This document shows positions 35,901 through 44,187 of a DNA stretch of 64,000 nt, piece by piece (positions within the stretch are counted from its first letter, which is position 1; every line of letters begins with the position of its first letter). The notes beneath the pieces were generated by a model. That model was not told where the DNA came from. It saw only the letters and a list, made by a program, of their open reading frames with translations, and did no database searches. Made by a program: the position numbers and the translations under genes. This DNA is from Flavobacterium johnsoniae (GTDB lineage Bacteria; Bacteroidota; Bacteroidia; Flavobacteriales; Flavobacteriaceae). The stretch is from the NCBI RefSeq assembly GCF_030388325.1, contig NZ_CP103794.1:3224001-3288000 (forward strand), given 5' to 3'.

Positions 35901-35979
35901 TTCTTTGGATATGGGAATCGATAGAGGATTTTATCCGCAAGCCCGTACGATTTTAATGGGCGTACAAGCTAAGTTTTAA
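32959..35979 (+). CDS. SusC-like TonB-dependent outer-membrane receptor
   Basis: Outer-membrane glycan importer of 1006 residues. After a signal peptide (to about residue 22, AFSQ) comes a carboxypeptidase-regulatory-like domain (QNVSGIVTSNTGPLPGVDL to about 105), then the TonB box region LDQVVVVGYGQ, a plug with ILKDAASAAIYGARGGNGVILVETK (the SusC signature), and a C-terminal beta-barrel ending ARTILMGVQAKF. It works with the SusD protein encoded 21 bases downstream. Its substrate is probably a xylose-containing or related oligosaccharide, judged from the GH43, GH26-like and sugar-porter neighbours. Confidence 0.96.
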   Translation: MKNYLFKMVFSVFLLITANAFSQNVSGIVTSNTGPLPGVDLKVKSSNIGTTTDFDGKFSIALTSETGTLVVNYLGYETQEVVVKRNQSVTITMIESMNTLDQVVVVGYGQTQNKKAVSTAVGVVNAAQITELAVSRPEAALQGTSPGVTVVQTSGSPGAPLTVRLRGAASVGASAPLYLVDGQQVPNLNFVNPDDIKSMNILKDAASAAIYGARGGNGVILVETKTGRRGSAKPNITIDTYTGFQSLGNKPDLMDKNAYVSYLNDFRTKNPGNGNVLTPAEIAKLPNTDWYGELFETTPVSSLSSSISGGGENYSYNISGGLFDQKGMVGGNEGKSQYTRKNVKLNFETDITSKFNINVGLNLVDVERDYLFENQSGTGISIMNFVNSIPAIYPAFASDDRSVPFGMGNQQGVVVNGVSLPTVGAVANPFLALIITNNKSVSDITTANIKGTWKVTNDFKITGTYFHYKDNTFDKQFTPTFDFSDQGYVNTNATLRETLYSNKMTQFDGNGSYKFSNLGNHNLDVLAGMSVYQTTFETSSRNGVGFFTNDFKSTNFATIRNPSGITSAVPYAFDTALVGYYGKVNYDYAHKYLLSGTLRADSSSNFGSNNRTGIFPSVSGGWVISEESFLNNSKFINLLKLRASWGINGSDNINPFQYSSVLNSGSGTNFGGENVSGLTPAFLPNPDVKWEEVAQTNFGVDINAFNNSFGLTFDYYIKKTSDMLIPIGVPLFSGYPAPATNIADMENKGFELLLSYRKKYENGFSWDIAANLAQNKNKVTSLGNNGQPLTGGTGTFVFNDPITLTTEGHSIAGFYGYQVESIDAAGNLVYKDNDGVPGITTADKTYIGSALPDFTYGVNLGAAYKNFDFNAFLYGSEGNDIYDATIRTDAGYSNRKDSYSTNGLKNSLGFGLTDSQVSDFYVKDGSFLKLKTVTLGYSLPSSLVDKLKIDKFRIYVTGQNLWVSTKYDGTDPEIGESGASNSLDMGIDRGFYPQARTILMGVQAKF

Positions 35980-36000
35980 TTCTAAAATAAAAATTTCGTT

Positions 36001-37614
36001 ATGAAAATTAAATATATAAAAGATAGCATTTTAGCATTTTCGATGTTATTGATGCTCAACAGCTGTTCTGAAGATTTCTTGACCATAGAACCAACAACTC
36101 AGTTAACAGCAGACGCCATTCAAACCGATTCAGATTTCGAAGCTTTGGTAAATGCAGCTTACGATCCGTTGCGTTGGCAAGTAGACGGTGCCGCAACAAG
36201 ACATATGTATCCGGTTATGTTTCAGGATATGAGGGCAGATAATGTAGTTTCGCAATGGGCTACATTTTGGGTTGCAGGACAGGCATTTGATAAAAATCCG
36301 ATTGCGCCAAATAATTCGAGTGTGGAAGGAATGTGGAAAAAATGGTACACCATGATTTCAAGAGCTAATACGGCAATTGGAATAATTACAGAAACTGAAA
36401 AAATAAAAGATGAAGCTTTTAAAAATCAGCTTATTGCGCAAGCCAAATTTTTACGTGGATTTGCTTATTTCGAATTGGTGAAACATTTTGGAGGCGTTCC
36501 TTTAATTACAGAATATATAAAAGATGCTTCTTATAATTTTAAAAAGCCAAAAGCTACAGCCGCAGAAGTTTATGTGCAGATTGAAAAAGATTTATTAGAT
36601 GCAGCGCAGACTTTACCAACGGTTGCGGCAAAAAAAGGAAGAGCAACAAAAGGCGCGGCTTATGCTTTTTTAGCGAAAGCCAATTTATATCAGAAAGATT
36701 ATAATGAAACCGTTAAATATTGCGAAGAAGTAATGAAATTGGGTTATTCGCTAGAAGAAAAATTCGAAGACAATTGGGATTTAAATAACGAATACGGAAA
36801 AGAATCGATTTTTGAAATTGGTTACATCAGCGGTTCTTTATACAATAATTTTGAAGGTGGACAGAGTTACTCGAATCAAGGTTCGTCAACACATCAAATG
36901 TTCGGATTTTTGTTTAATAGTTCGGTTGGAAACAGTGCTTTCGGAAATAGTGTTCCAAGACAAGAATTGATTGATTTTTATGATAATTCGGACCGAAGAA
37001 AAGAATACACTTTTATAACACCGCAAACTATTGTAAGAGGCGGAAGAGGCGCTATTTCTTGTAATTGCAGTACCAATCCAGACGGCTCAATCAATTTTGC
37101 TACAGAAGGACAATGGGTTTTCGGGACTGATACTTACAATTATTTCTGGCCAACCGGAACGGCAGCTTTTAAATCTAAAGCAAGTATGTACAAATATTGG
37201 ATTCCGCCTGCAGTTCAGGACGGTTTGCAAAATTATGCGGATTCTCCATTAAATGAAAAAATCATTCGTTATGCAGACGTGCTTTTAATGCATGCTGAAG
37301 CAACTTTAATGGGTGGAACAGGCGTTTTAAGCGGAGCAAGTTCTTATAAATTAGTAACTGAAAGAGCTTACGGAGCAGGAAATCCCAAAATTCCAGCGTA
37401 CACATTGCAAGGTGTTAAAGATGAAAGAAGAAGAGAATTGGCAACAGAAGGTTGGGACAGATATACTGATTTAGTACGTTGGGGCGATGCAAAAGCTGCG
37501 CTAGAAGCGGTTGGAAAAGTTTTTGTTGTAGGAAGAGACGAATTATTGCCAATTCCAGCATCTGAAATTCAACAAGTTGGAGCGACAATTTTAATTCAAA
37601 ATCCAGGATATTAG
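36001..37614 (+). CDS. SusD-like surface glycan-binding lipoprotein (RagB/SusD)
   Basis: Surface lipoprotein of 537 residues that forms the lid of the SusC channel. The lipobox ends at Cys22 (LLMLNSCSEDF). TPR-like helices are evident (AQAKFLRGFAYFELVKHFGGVPLI is the usual SusD motif) and the C-terminal region has ERRRELATEGWDRYTDLVRWG, also a family signature. It ends LPIPASEIQQVGATILIQNPGY, the typical SusD tail. It is 21 bases after susC. A long repeat element directly follows its stop and separates it from the sugar porter gene. Confidence 0.95.
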   Translation: MKIKYIKDSILAFSMLLMLNSCSEDFLTIEPTTQLTADAIQTDSDFEALVNAAYDPLRWQVDGAATRHMYPVMFQDMRADNVVSQWATFWVAGQAFDKNPIAPNNSSVEGMWKKWYTMISRANTAIGIITETEKIKDEAFKNQLIAQAKFLRGFAYFELVKHFGGVPLITEYIKDASYNFKKPKATAAEVYVQIEKDLLDAAQTLPTVAAKKGRATKGAAYAFLAKANLYQKDYNETVKYCEEVMKLGYSLEEKFEDNWDLNNEYGKESIFEIGYISGSLYNNFEGGQSYSNQGSSTHQMFGFLFNSSVGNSAFGNSVPRQELIDFYDNSDRRKEYTFITPQTIVRGGRGAISCNCSTNPDGSINFATEGQWVFGTDTYNYFWPTGTAAFKSKASMYKYWIPPAVQDGLQNYADSPLNEKIIRYADVLLMHAEATLMGGTGVLSGASSYKLVTERAYGAGNPKIPAYTLQGVKDERRRELATEGWDRYTDLVRWGDAKAALEAVGKVFVVGRDELLPIPASEIQQVGATILIQNPGY

Positions 37615-37617
37615 GAG

Positions 37618-37868
37618 GTTTGAGAGCAATTCAGTTTTAACACATAGTCCCGAAGCTTCGGGATAGAATTTGAATCTTTATAAAAGGCGTTTCACTTGTT
37701 TAAATAAACATAGTCTCCGCAATCTTGTCATTCCGAGGAACGAGGAATCTTCGTTAGAAACTCTAAAAAGATTGGAAATTCTCTATGCGGAGCTACTTGC
37801 GAAGATTCCTCGTTCCTCGGAATGACAAACTATATGAACTATGTGTTAAAACTGAATTGCTCTCAAAC
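37618..37868. repeat. Nested palindromic element (family 1 with family 2 inside), copy E
   Basis: 251 bp bounded by perfect 31-base inverted repeats (37618-37648 and 37838-37868). The left arm runs from GTTTGAGAGC into AACACATAG of family 1; the interior then has a TCCCGAAGCTTCGGGA palindrome, a reversed half of family 1 (AAAGGCGTTTCACTTG), and a complete family-2 element (37726-37827). It begins four bases after the susD stop, so it can also act as an RNA stem that ends or protects the susCD transcript. The remainder of the 406-base gap (37869-38020) shows nothing I can name. Confidence 0.9.
37726..37827. repeat. Family-2 palindromic repeat, copy 2
   Basis: 102 bp with perfect 28-base arms (37726-37753 and 37800-37827). 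It is identical in length to the copy at 6035-6136 and about three quarters identical in the centre. Differences in the arms are paired (T/A in copy 1, C/G here; A/T there, G/C here). Confidence 0.92.
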
Positions 37869-38020
37869 AATAAGTAAGTTTAGTTTATAGTTAATTTCAT
37901 GTTAGTCTGAGTTGGGCTGTTTGATAAAAACAGCTCAACTTTTTAAAAATTTAACTAAATTTCAAACGATTTAGTTCTCATAAGAACAAAATTATGAAAT
38001 AGTAACAACCATAATTTTAA

Positions 38021-39559
38021 ATGAAAAAATCAATATTTGCCGCTTTTGTAGTTTCTTTAGGAGGATTTTTGTTTGGTTTTGATGCCGGAATTATTTCTGG
38101 AGTCATGTCTTACGTTGGTCCCGAATTTAATCTGAACGATTTTCAAACAGGCTGGGTGGTAAGTTCGCCTTCTTTTACGGCAATGTTTGCCATGCTGATT
38201 TCAGGACGTTTAAGCGATATAATCGGAAGAAAAAAATTACTGATTCTTGCGTCTTTTTTATATGCTTTATCCATCGTTTTATCTGCTTATAGTTTTTCTT
38301 ATGAAATGCTTTACATCGCCCGTATGATTGGCGGAATAGCATTTGGAATCGCTTTGGTAATTGCACCAACTTATATTGCCGAAGTTTCTTTGGCAGAAAA
38401 CAGAGGAAAATTAGTTTCCATTCAGCAACTCAATATTGTATTAGGATTTTTTGCTGCTTTTTTGAGCAATTATTACATCAATTATCTGCATACTTCTGGG
38501 CAAACGAGTTTTCTAACAGAAGCAAATGTTTGGCGTTGGATGCTCGGAATTGTGATTGTTCCGTCTATTATCTATTATATTTTCTTGTTTTTTGTGCCTG
38601 AAAGTCCGCGTTGGTTATTTACCCAAAAAAGAGATGATGAAGCTAGAAAAGTTTTGGTTTCCATGCATGGAATAGAAAAAGCCAAATTAGAAACTGAAAC
38701 TATTTTAGAAAGTTTAAAAGTAGACAATCAAAATACGGAAAAACTAAAAATAAAAGACCTTTTTAAACCCGCATTAAAGTTCGTTTTTACGGTCGGATTG
38801 GTCATTGGAATTTTACAGCAAATTACCGGAATCAATGCGATTTATTTTTACGCAACATCTATTTTTAAACAAACCGGAATTGGCAATGATGCATCTTTTT
38901 CTTCGGGAGTTTTATTGAGTTTTATAACGGTAGCTTTTACGATTGTAGCCATGTTTTTAATTGATAAAATGGGGCGTCGTCCTTTGTTATTAGTTGGTAT
39001 TGCTGGAATTGCAATTAGTATGGCTTTGTGCGCGTACGGATTTAAAGAAGCAAAATACCAATTGACTTTAGATAAAATAACGCTTTTAGAAGATTCAATT
39101 TCAGTAAAATTAAAACCCATTGCAGGCAAAGTTTACGAGAATGATATTGCTTTTAAAAACGAAATGAAAACGCTTTTAGGAGATCAGATTTATGCTAAAA
39201 ATGAAGGGACAATTTTAGAAATGGCAACTCAAATGAATGCCGTTTTGGTTTTAGTCGGCGTGATGGGTTTTATTGCTTGTTTTGCTTTTTCGCTTGGTCC
39301 AGTAATGTGGGTTTTATTATCCGAATTATATCCAAATCGTTACCGCGGTTTGGCAATTGGCGTAATCGGTTTTGTAAACGGATTTGTTAGCTGGATTGTG
39401 CAGCAGGTTTTTCCTTGGGAATTATCCAATTTAGGCAACGCATTTACGTTTTCTATTTTTGGCGCAATTGCATTAATCGGTTTCTTCATATTGTATAAAA
39501 TCTTGCCCGAAACCAAAGGAAAATCATTAGAACAAATAGAAATTGATTTCGTAAAATAA
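38021..39559 (+). CDS. MFS sugar:proton symporter (sugar porter family)
   Basis: Inner-membrane sugar importer of 512 residues with twelve helices. Sugar-porter signatures are present: GGFLFGFDAGIISGVMSYVG at helix 1, GRLSDIIGRKKLLI between helices 2 and 3, PESPRWLFTQKRDDEARKVL after helix 6, DKMGRRPLLLVG, and a C-terminal PETKGKSLEQIE. An insertion of about 75 residues lies between helices 9 and 10 (about 345-405), longer than in XylE. It is six bases ahead of the GH43 gene. A monosaccharide such as xylose is the likely cargo. Confidence 0.93.
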   Translation: MKKSIFAAFVVSLGGFLFGFDAGIISGVMSYVGPEFNLNDFQTGWVVSSPSFTAMFAMLISGRLSDIIGRKKLLILASFLYALSIVLSAYSFSYEMLYIARMIGGIAFGIALVIAPTYIAEVSLAENRGKLVSIQQLNIVLGFFAAFLSNYYINYLHTSGQTSFLTEANVWRWMLGIVIVPSIIYYIFLFFVPESPRWLFTQKRDDEARKVLVSMHGIEKAKLETETILESLKVDNQNTEKLKIKDLFKPALKFVFTVGLVIGILQQITGINAIYFYATSIFKQTGIGNDASFSSGVLLSFITVAFTIVAMFLIDKMGRRPLLLVGIAGIAISMALCAYGFKEAKYQLTLDKITLLEDSISVKLKPIAGKVYENDIAFKNEMKTLLGDQIYAKNEGTILEMATQMNAVLVLVGVMGFIACFAFSLGPVMWVLLSELYPNRYRGLAIGVIGFVNGFVSWIVQQVFPWELSNLGNAFTFSIFGAIALIGFFILYKILPETKGKSLEQIEIDFVK

Positions 39560-39564
39560 GATAT

Positions 39565-41148
39565 ATGATTCAGAACCCAATTTTAAAAGGTTTCAATCCA
39601 GATCCTTCAATTTGTAGAGTAGGAGATGACTATTACATCGCAACATCCACATTTGAATGGTTTCCGGGTGTGCAGATTCATCATTCAAAAGATTTAAAAA
39701 ATTGGAAAGTAGTTGCGCATCCGCTCAATCGAATTTCGCAATTGGATATGAAAGGAGTTCCTGATTCCTGCGGGGTTTGGGCGCCTTGTTTGTCTTATAA
39801 AAATGGTGTTTTTTATTTGGTTTACACTAATGTAAAATCGTTTGACGGCGTCTGGAAAGACACACCCAATTATGTTGTAACTACAAATGATATTTTAGGA
39901 AATTGGAGCGAACCAGTTTACTTGACATCAGCAGGTTTTGACGGTTCTTTTTTTCATGATAATGATGGAAAAACTTGGTACATTAATATGTTGGTCGATC
40001 ATCGAAATGGAAAGTTTTTTGGCGGAATCGAACTTCAGGAATATGATACAGAAGTACAAAAATTAGTTGGAGAAATTTTCTATTTAACTTCTGGAACCGA
40101 TTTAGGTTTTACCGAAGGTCCGCATTTGTATAAACGAAACGACTATTATTACTTAATTCTTGCCGAAGGCGGAACAGAATATGGTCATGCAGAAACCGTT
40201 ATGCGTTCTAGAAACATTTCAGGACCTTATGAAAATCATCCAGAAAATCCGATTTTAACAGCGAGAAATTCGCCAGAATATGAATTGCAAAAAGCAGGAC
40301 ATGCTTCATTTGTAGAAACTCAAAATGGCGATTGGTATGTTACATTTTTAGTAAGTCGACCGTTAACTGTTCAGGGAAGATGTATTTTAGGAAGAGAAAC
40401 CGCAATTGAAGAAATCGTTTGGAAAAATGATTGGCCGTATTTGAATTCAGGTTCCAATTTGCCTCGTTTAGAAATTCCTTCTCCAAACTTAAAAGAAGTT
40501 GTCTTTGACGAAAGTCCCAAAAGAGAAAATTTTGATGCCGATACATTGCCGATAGATTTTCAAACCTTAAGAATTCCACAATCAGAAGAATGGATTTCTT
40601 TAACTGAGCGCCCAGGATTTTTACGTTTAAAAGGAAAAGAATCGCTTACGTCTACACATACGCAAGCTTTGGTAGCGAGAAGATTACAACATTTTAAAGC
40701 GGAAATTACGACTTCTATACGTTTTGAACCGACAAAGTTTCAGCATTTAGCGGGATTAGTTTTGTATTATAATACGGGACATTATCATTATTTGCATGTA
40801 ACAAAAAGTGGAAATCAAAAGATTCTTTCAATTGTAAGTTGTTGTAATTATAAAATAATTGAACAAAAAGAAATTATTATCGTAACGGGAATTCAAGAAA
40901 TACTTCTGAAAGCAACCATTAACCATGATAAATTGCAATTTCTATTTAGTAAAGATGGAAGCCATTTTGAAAAAATCGGAGAAAAACTAGATATGAGCAT
41001 TTTGTCAGACGATTATGTACGTGACGAAAGCGAACGTTACCGTCCAGCTTTTACGGGATGTTTGGTCGGATTATGTTGTCAGGATTTGGCAACGAATTCT
41101 GTTCATGCCGATTTTGATTGGTTTGAGTACACAATTTTAGATTGTTGA
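39565..41148 (+). CDS. Glycoside hydrolase family 43 (beta-xylosidase-like)
   Basis: Five-bladed propeller hydrolase of 527 residues without signal peptide, so probably cytosolic. The base Asp13 is in GFNPDPSICRVGDDYY, the pKa-modulating Asp126 in GFDGSFFHDNDG, and the acid Glu184 in LGFTEGPHLYK. The C-terminal half (about 325-525) is the beta-sandwich of XynB-type GH43 enzymes. Typical activity is removal of xylose or arabinose from short oligosaccharides. It follows the sugar porter by five bases, so uptake and hydrolysis are coupled. Confidence 0.93.
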   Translation: MIQNPILKGFNPDPSICRVGDDYYIATSTFEWFPGVQIHHSKDLKNWKVVAHPLNRISQLDMKGVPDSCGVWAPCLSYKNGVFYLVYTNVKSFDGVWKDTPNYVVTTNDILGNWSEPVYLTSAGFDGSFFHDNDGKTWYINMLVDHRNGKFFGGIELQEYDTEVQKLVGEIFYLTSGTDLGFTEGPHLYKRNDYYYLILAEGGTEYGHAETVMRSRNISGPYENHPENPILTARNSPEYELQKAGHASFVETQNGDWYVTFLVSRPLTVQGRCILGRETAIEEIVWKNDWPYLNSGSNLPRLEIPSPNLKEVVFDESPKRENFDADTLPIDFQTLRIPQSEEWISLTERPGFLRLKGKESLTSTHTQALVARRLQHFKAEITTSIRFEPTKFQHLAGLVLYYNTGHYHYLHVTKSGNQKILSIVSCCNYKIIEQKEIIIVTGIQEILLKATINHDKLQFLFSKDGSHFEKIGEKLDMSILSDDYVRDESERYRPAFTGCLVGLCCQDLATNSVHADFDWFEYTILDC

Positions 41149-41234
41149 TTTTAGATTTCTTTAGATTGAAAAATAGATACAAGAAGCAAAATGTAAGATT
41201 TGAAAGAAAACATAATAGACTTAAAAATTGAATT

Positions 41235-42371
41235 ATGAAATTACGATATATAATGATTATTGGTCTTTGTTTTTTCCTAGTGAATTGTAAGCAGCAATCT
41301 TCTAATGAAAAAGCAAAAATACTTGAAAAAAAAGAACAAAAACGTGCCAAATTTGAGCCAAAAGATGGCGAAGTGATTCTGTTTATTGGTCAAGAAAATG
41401 ATGCTTTGGGCGGAACGGAAAAAGATAAAAACGGTTATTTTGACCATTTTCCCGCTCCGGGCGGATTTACAATGTATACCGATATTATGCCAGGCGTAAC
41501 TGAAGAATTTGATGGACATTCTTTTACGTACTCAGGCTTAAACGGAATTTACGAAACCGCAGATTGGGGAGACGGGCCAGAGAATATGTCTTTACAATTA
41601 AATGATGCTGATTTTAAAAACTCCGCTTTGGCAATTGGTTTAGCAATAATAGATACCGAAGTAAAAATTGCAAGCGGCGAATTGGATTCTTACATCAAAA
41701 AAATGGGAGAATTTTTTAAGAGTTTAGGAAAAAGACCTGTTTTTCTTAGAATTGGCTTTGAATTTGACGGTCCGTGGAATCGTTATGAAAGAGTGGCTTA
41801 CATCAATGCTTTTCGACATATTAAAGACAAATTAGACGAACAAGGCGTTAAGAATGTCGCTTACGTTTGGCAGTCAAAAGGGTTTGAAAGCACTTTAGAA
41901 GATCTTGAAAAATGGTATCCGGGAGATAATTATGTCGATTGGTGCGGATTTTCATTTTTTAATAATTACAAACAGGAAAATATGATTGCTTTCGCTAAAG
42001 CCAAAAACAAACCTGTTTTTATCTGTGAAGCAGCGCCAACATCAACCGATTGGAAAAATGATCCGAAAGGAAATACAGGTTTAACAAAAGAAATGAAACT
42101 TTCTAATCCGGAACAAGCAAAAATGGCTTGGGAAGAATGGTTTGTTCCGTTTTTTAAAACCATAAACGATAATCCGAAAACGGTAAAAGCTATAAGTTAC
42201 ATCAATGCCAATTGGAAAGACAAACCAAGATGGAAAGTAAATCCAACTTTTAAAGGAATTGATTCCAGATTGCAATTGAGCGATTTCATTACCAAAAAAT
42301 GGAATGAAGAAGTTGGCAAAGACAAATATTTAAAAGCTTCGCCAGAACTTTTTGATCAATTATACAATTAA
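41235..42371 (+). CDS. GH26-like glycoside hydrolase lipoprotein
   Basis: Secreted lipoprotein of 378 residues, lipobox Cys18 (LCFFLVNCKQ). It appears to be a TIM-barrel hydrolase of the GH26 type: RPVFLRIGFEFDGPWNRY holds a candidate acid/base Glu176 in the family's strand-4 position and KPVFICEAAPTS holds a candidate nucleophile Glu265. GH26 members include beta-1,4-mannanases and beta-1,3-xylanases. It is 86 bases after the GH43 gene and ends the locus before a terminator. Its likely place is the cell surface, cutting the polysaccharide for SusC/SusD. Family-level call is fair; substrate is not settled. Confidence 0.75.
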   Translation: MKLRYIMIIGLCFFLVNCKQQSSNEKAKILEKKEQKRAKFEPKDGEVILFIGQENDALGGTEKDKNGYFDHFPAPGGFTMYTDIMPGVTEEFDGHSFTYSGLNGIYETADWGDGPENMSLQLNDADFKNSALAIGLAIIDTEVKIASGELDSYIKKMGEFFKSLGKRPVFLRIGFEFDGPWNRYERVAYINAFRHIKDKLDEQGVKNVAYVWQSKGFESTLEDLEKWYPGDNYVDWCGFSFFNNYKQENMIAFAKAKNKPVFICEAAPTSTDWKNDPKGNTGLTKEMKLSNPEQAKMAWEEWFVPFFKTINDNPKTVKAISYINANWKDKPRWKVNPTFKGIDSRLQLSDFITKKWNEEVGKDKYLKASPELFDQLYN

Positions 42372-42403
42372 ACCATTTTTACTTTTTATTAAAAACATGA
42401 CAA

Positions 42404-42435
42404 AAAAAATGCTAAACATTACGTTTGGCATTTTT
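42404..42435 (+). terminator. Terminator of the polysaccharide locus
   Basis: Stem AAAATGCTAAAC with GTTTGGCATTTTT (one G-T pair), a short loop, and a T-run after it. It lies 33 bases past the GH26-like stop. Confidence 0.7.
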
Positions 42436-42591
42436 CTTTTGTTTTAAACTCTAAAATGGATTTTTGCAATCATTTTAACGTTATTGCAATTTTTAAAGTA
42501 GTTTTATTAATCACAGTTATAAAATAAGATAAAAATGTCTTTTATTAAATAAAAAATTTACATTTCGTTAAAATAAATACAAAATAGTGTG

Positions 42592-42599
42592 TACTTTTG
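42592..42599 (+). promoter_or_regulatory. Candidate -7 element of the copper locus
   Basis: TACTTTTG fits TAnnTTTG and lies 23 bases ahead of the TTG start of the first gene. A clear -33 was not found. Confidence 0.45.
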
Positions 42600-42622
42600 T
42601 TGCCGAAACATAATTCAAGCAA

Positions 42623-42997
42623 TTGAAAAGATTATTTATCATAGTACTTTCCATTTTAATCTTGTCGCCATCTTTTGGCAGCTTGTTCATTTATGCTTCC
42701 TTCAAAATAAATCAAAAAGAAATTGCGCAGACTATTTGTGTGCAGCGTAAATCTGTTTTTAATTCTTGTAACGGTCGATGCGAACTTCAAAAAAGCATTA
42801 AAAAATATGCTGATAACGAGAAAAAACAAGACAGTTTAAAAGAAAAACTAGAATTGGTTTATGTTCAAAATTCTCCTGAAGTTAAATTTTCGATTATTTC
42901 TTTAGTAGAATCAAAAGAAAACACTTCAATTTTATTCGAAAAGAAACCTATCAAGGCTTCTAATCTTACTTTTCATCCTCCGCTCTGTTTGGTATAG
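42623..42997 (+). CDS. Small membrane-anchored CX9CX3C protein (first paralog)
   Basis: Protein of 124 residues that I cannot place in a named family. One N-terminal hydrophobic segment (about 4-26) is followed by FKINQKEIAQTICVQ and three cysteines, Cys39, Cys49 and Cys53, in a C-x9-C-x3-C pattern (CNGRCELQK). A charged helix follows, and the C-terminus is FHPPLCLV. The gene at 46169 encodes a paralog with the same three Cys at the same residue numbers. The start is TTG. Both bracket the copper locus genes, so a role in periplasmic metal or thiol handling is a reasonable guess; it is not proven. Confidence 0.7.
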   Translation: MKRLFIIVLSILILSPSFGSLFIYASFKINQKEIAQTICVQRKSVFNSCNGRCELQKSIKKYADNEKKQDSLKEKLELVYVQNSPEVKFSIISLVESKENTSILFEKKPIKASNLTFHPPLCLV

Positions 42998-43259
42998 ATC
43001 AGAGTTTCCAGTTTAATTTGTATCCTATTTGAAATCATTGCAATTAATGCAATGATAAATAATGTAATATAAATGTAATGTGTTTTCGCTTCAAGAATTC
43101 GCAACGTTTATTACGGCATTAGTTTTATTTACATTTTTCCTTTACAGTCGAAACTGTTGATCTTATTCTTGTAAGTTCACGGCATTTGTCATGTTTTGAT
43201 TTTCAAAATTTCATGGCATTCTGCTACAATTTAAACAGTTTTAAAACATTCATTACAAA

Positions 43260-44183
43260 ATGAAATCTTTTAATTTTCTAGTAATTGCATTACTTTTTGC
43301 AATCACTTCTTGTACCATTGACAAAACAGATTACGAAGCAGAAACAGGCTCTCAAGTTCCAGAATCTTACGAATTTAAAGAAGCAGTTTCATTTACTAGC
43401 GGTAATTACAAAATTACTATCGACGCTTTAAACGGAACATTCTATAAAGGTTATAATGAGCTTCATATCAAAGTTTTAAATGCGCAAACAAATCAAATTT
43501 TAAATACTTCTGATGTAACTTTTTTACCAATAATTACGAATGCAGACGGAAGCAAAAGTTCTTGCCCGCATGAATATAAAACAACTTACGATTCTACAAA
43601 TAAATATTACGCTGGATATTCTGTTTTTACTGGTGAAAGTACCACTACTGCAAGTTGGAAATTGTACATAAGTTTTACTGCTGATAATCAGAAATATGAA
43701 ATTAATAAAGATATTACGGTTGAAAAACAAAACAATAAAAACCTGAATATGACCGCATTTACAGGAAATGACGGCGAACAATATTTTATTGCATTGGTTT
43801 CTCCGCAAAAACCAACGGTTTCAGAAAACAAATTGGTTGCGGGTATTTACAAATACAATAAACCGACCACTACGGCGGGTACTTTTCCAGATCCGACTCA
43901 ATTTTCATATTCGGAAGTAACGGGTTTTACTTTAAAATTAGATCCAAGAATGCCCGAACCTTCTATGGGAAATCACTCTTCGCCAAACAATAAAGATTTG
44001 GTACAGGAAAATGACGGTTTGTATCACGGCGTTGTCAATTATACGATGACTGGAAATTGGACACTGAATTTAATTATGATGAATCAAAATGGATTGATTT
44101 TGAAAGGAACCGTTGTGCCAACCGATTTTACGCCTGGAATTGAAGGAGTTAAAAGTGAACTTTATATTGATACTTTATTCTAA
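43260..44183 (+). CDS. YtkA/FixH-like lipoprotein of the copper locus
   Basis: Lipoprotein of 307 residues, lipobox Cys18 (FAITSCTIDK). Two immunoglobulin-like halves are suggested (about 45-155 and 160-300). The second half includes LDPRMPEPSMGNHSSPNNKD (231-243 core MPEPSMGNHS), the Met/His-rich loop typical of YtkA-like and CopC-like copper proteins, followed by GLYHGVVNYTMTGNWTLNLIM. The first half has the corresponding SSCPHEYK loop with Cys and His. Its stop is four bases before the receptor gene start. It may deliver copper to, or take it from, the outer-membrane receptor on the cell surface or in the periplasm. Confidence 0.7.
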   Translation: MKSFNFLVIALLFAITSCTIDKTDYEAETGSQVPESYEFKEAVSFTSGNYKITIDALNGTFYKGYNELHIKVLNAQTNQILNTSDVTFLPIITNADGSKSSCPHEYKTTYDSTNKYYAGYSVFTGESTTTASWKLYISFTADNQKYEINKDITVEKQNNKNLNMTAFTGNDGEQYFIALVSPQKPTVSENKLVAGIYKYNKPTTTAGTFPDPTQFSYSEVTGFTLKLDPRMPEPSMGNHSSPNNKDLVQENDGLYHGVVNYTMTGNWTLNLIMMNQNGLILKGTVVPTDFTPGIEGVKSELYIDTLF

Positions 44184-44187
44184 AAAC

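Noticed and set aside
44113..44187. Longer start for the TonB receptor at GTG 44113
   Set aside because: It would overlap the previous gene and hide the signal peptide that begins at ATG 44188.
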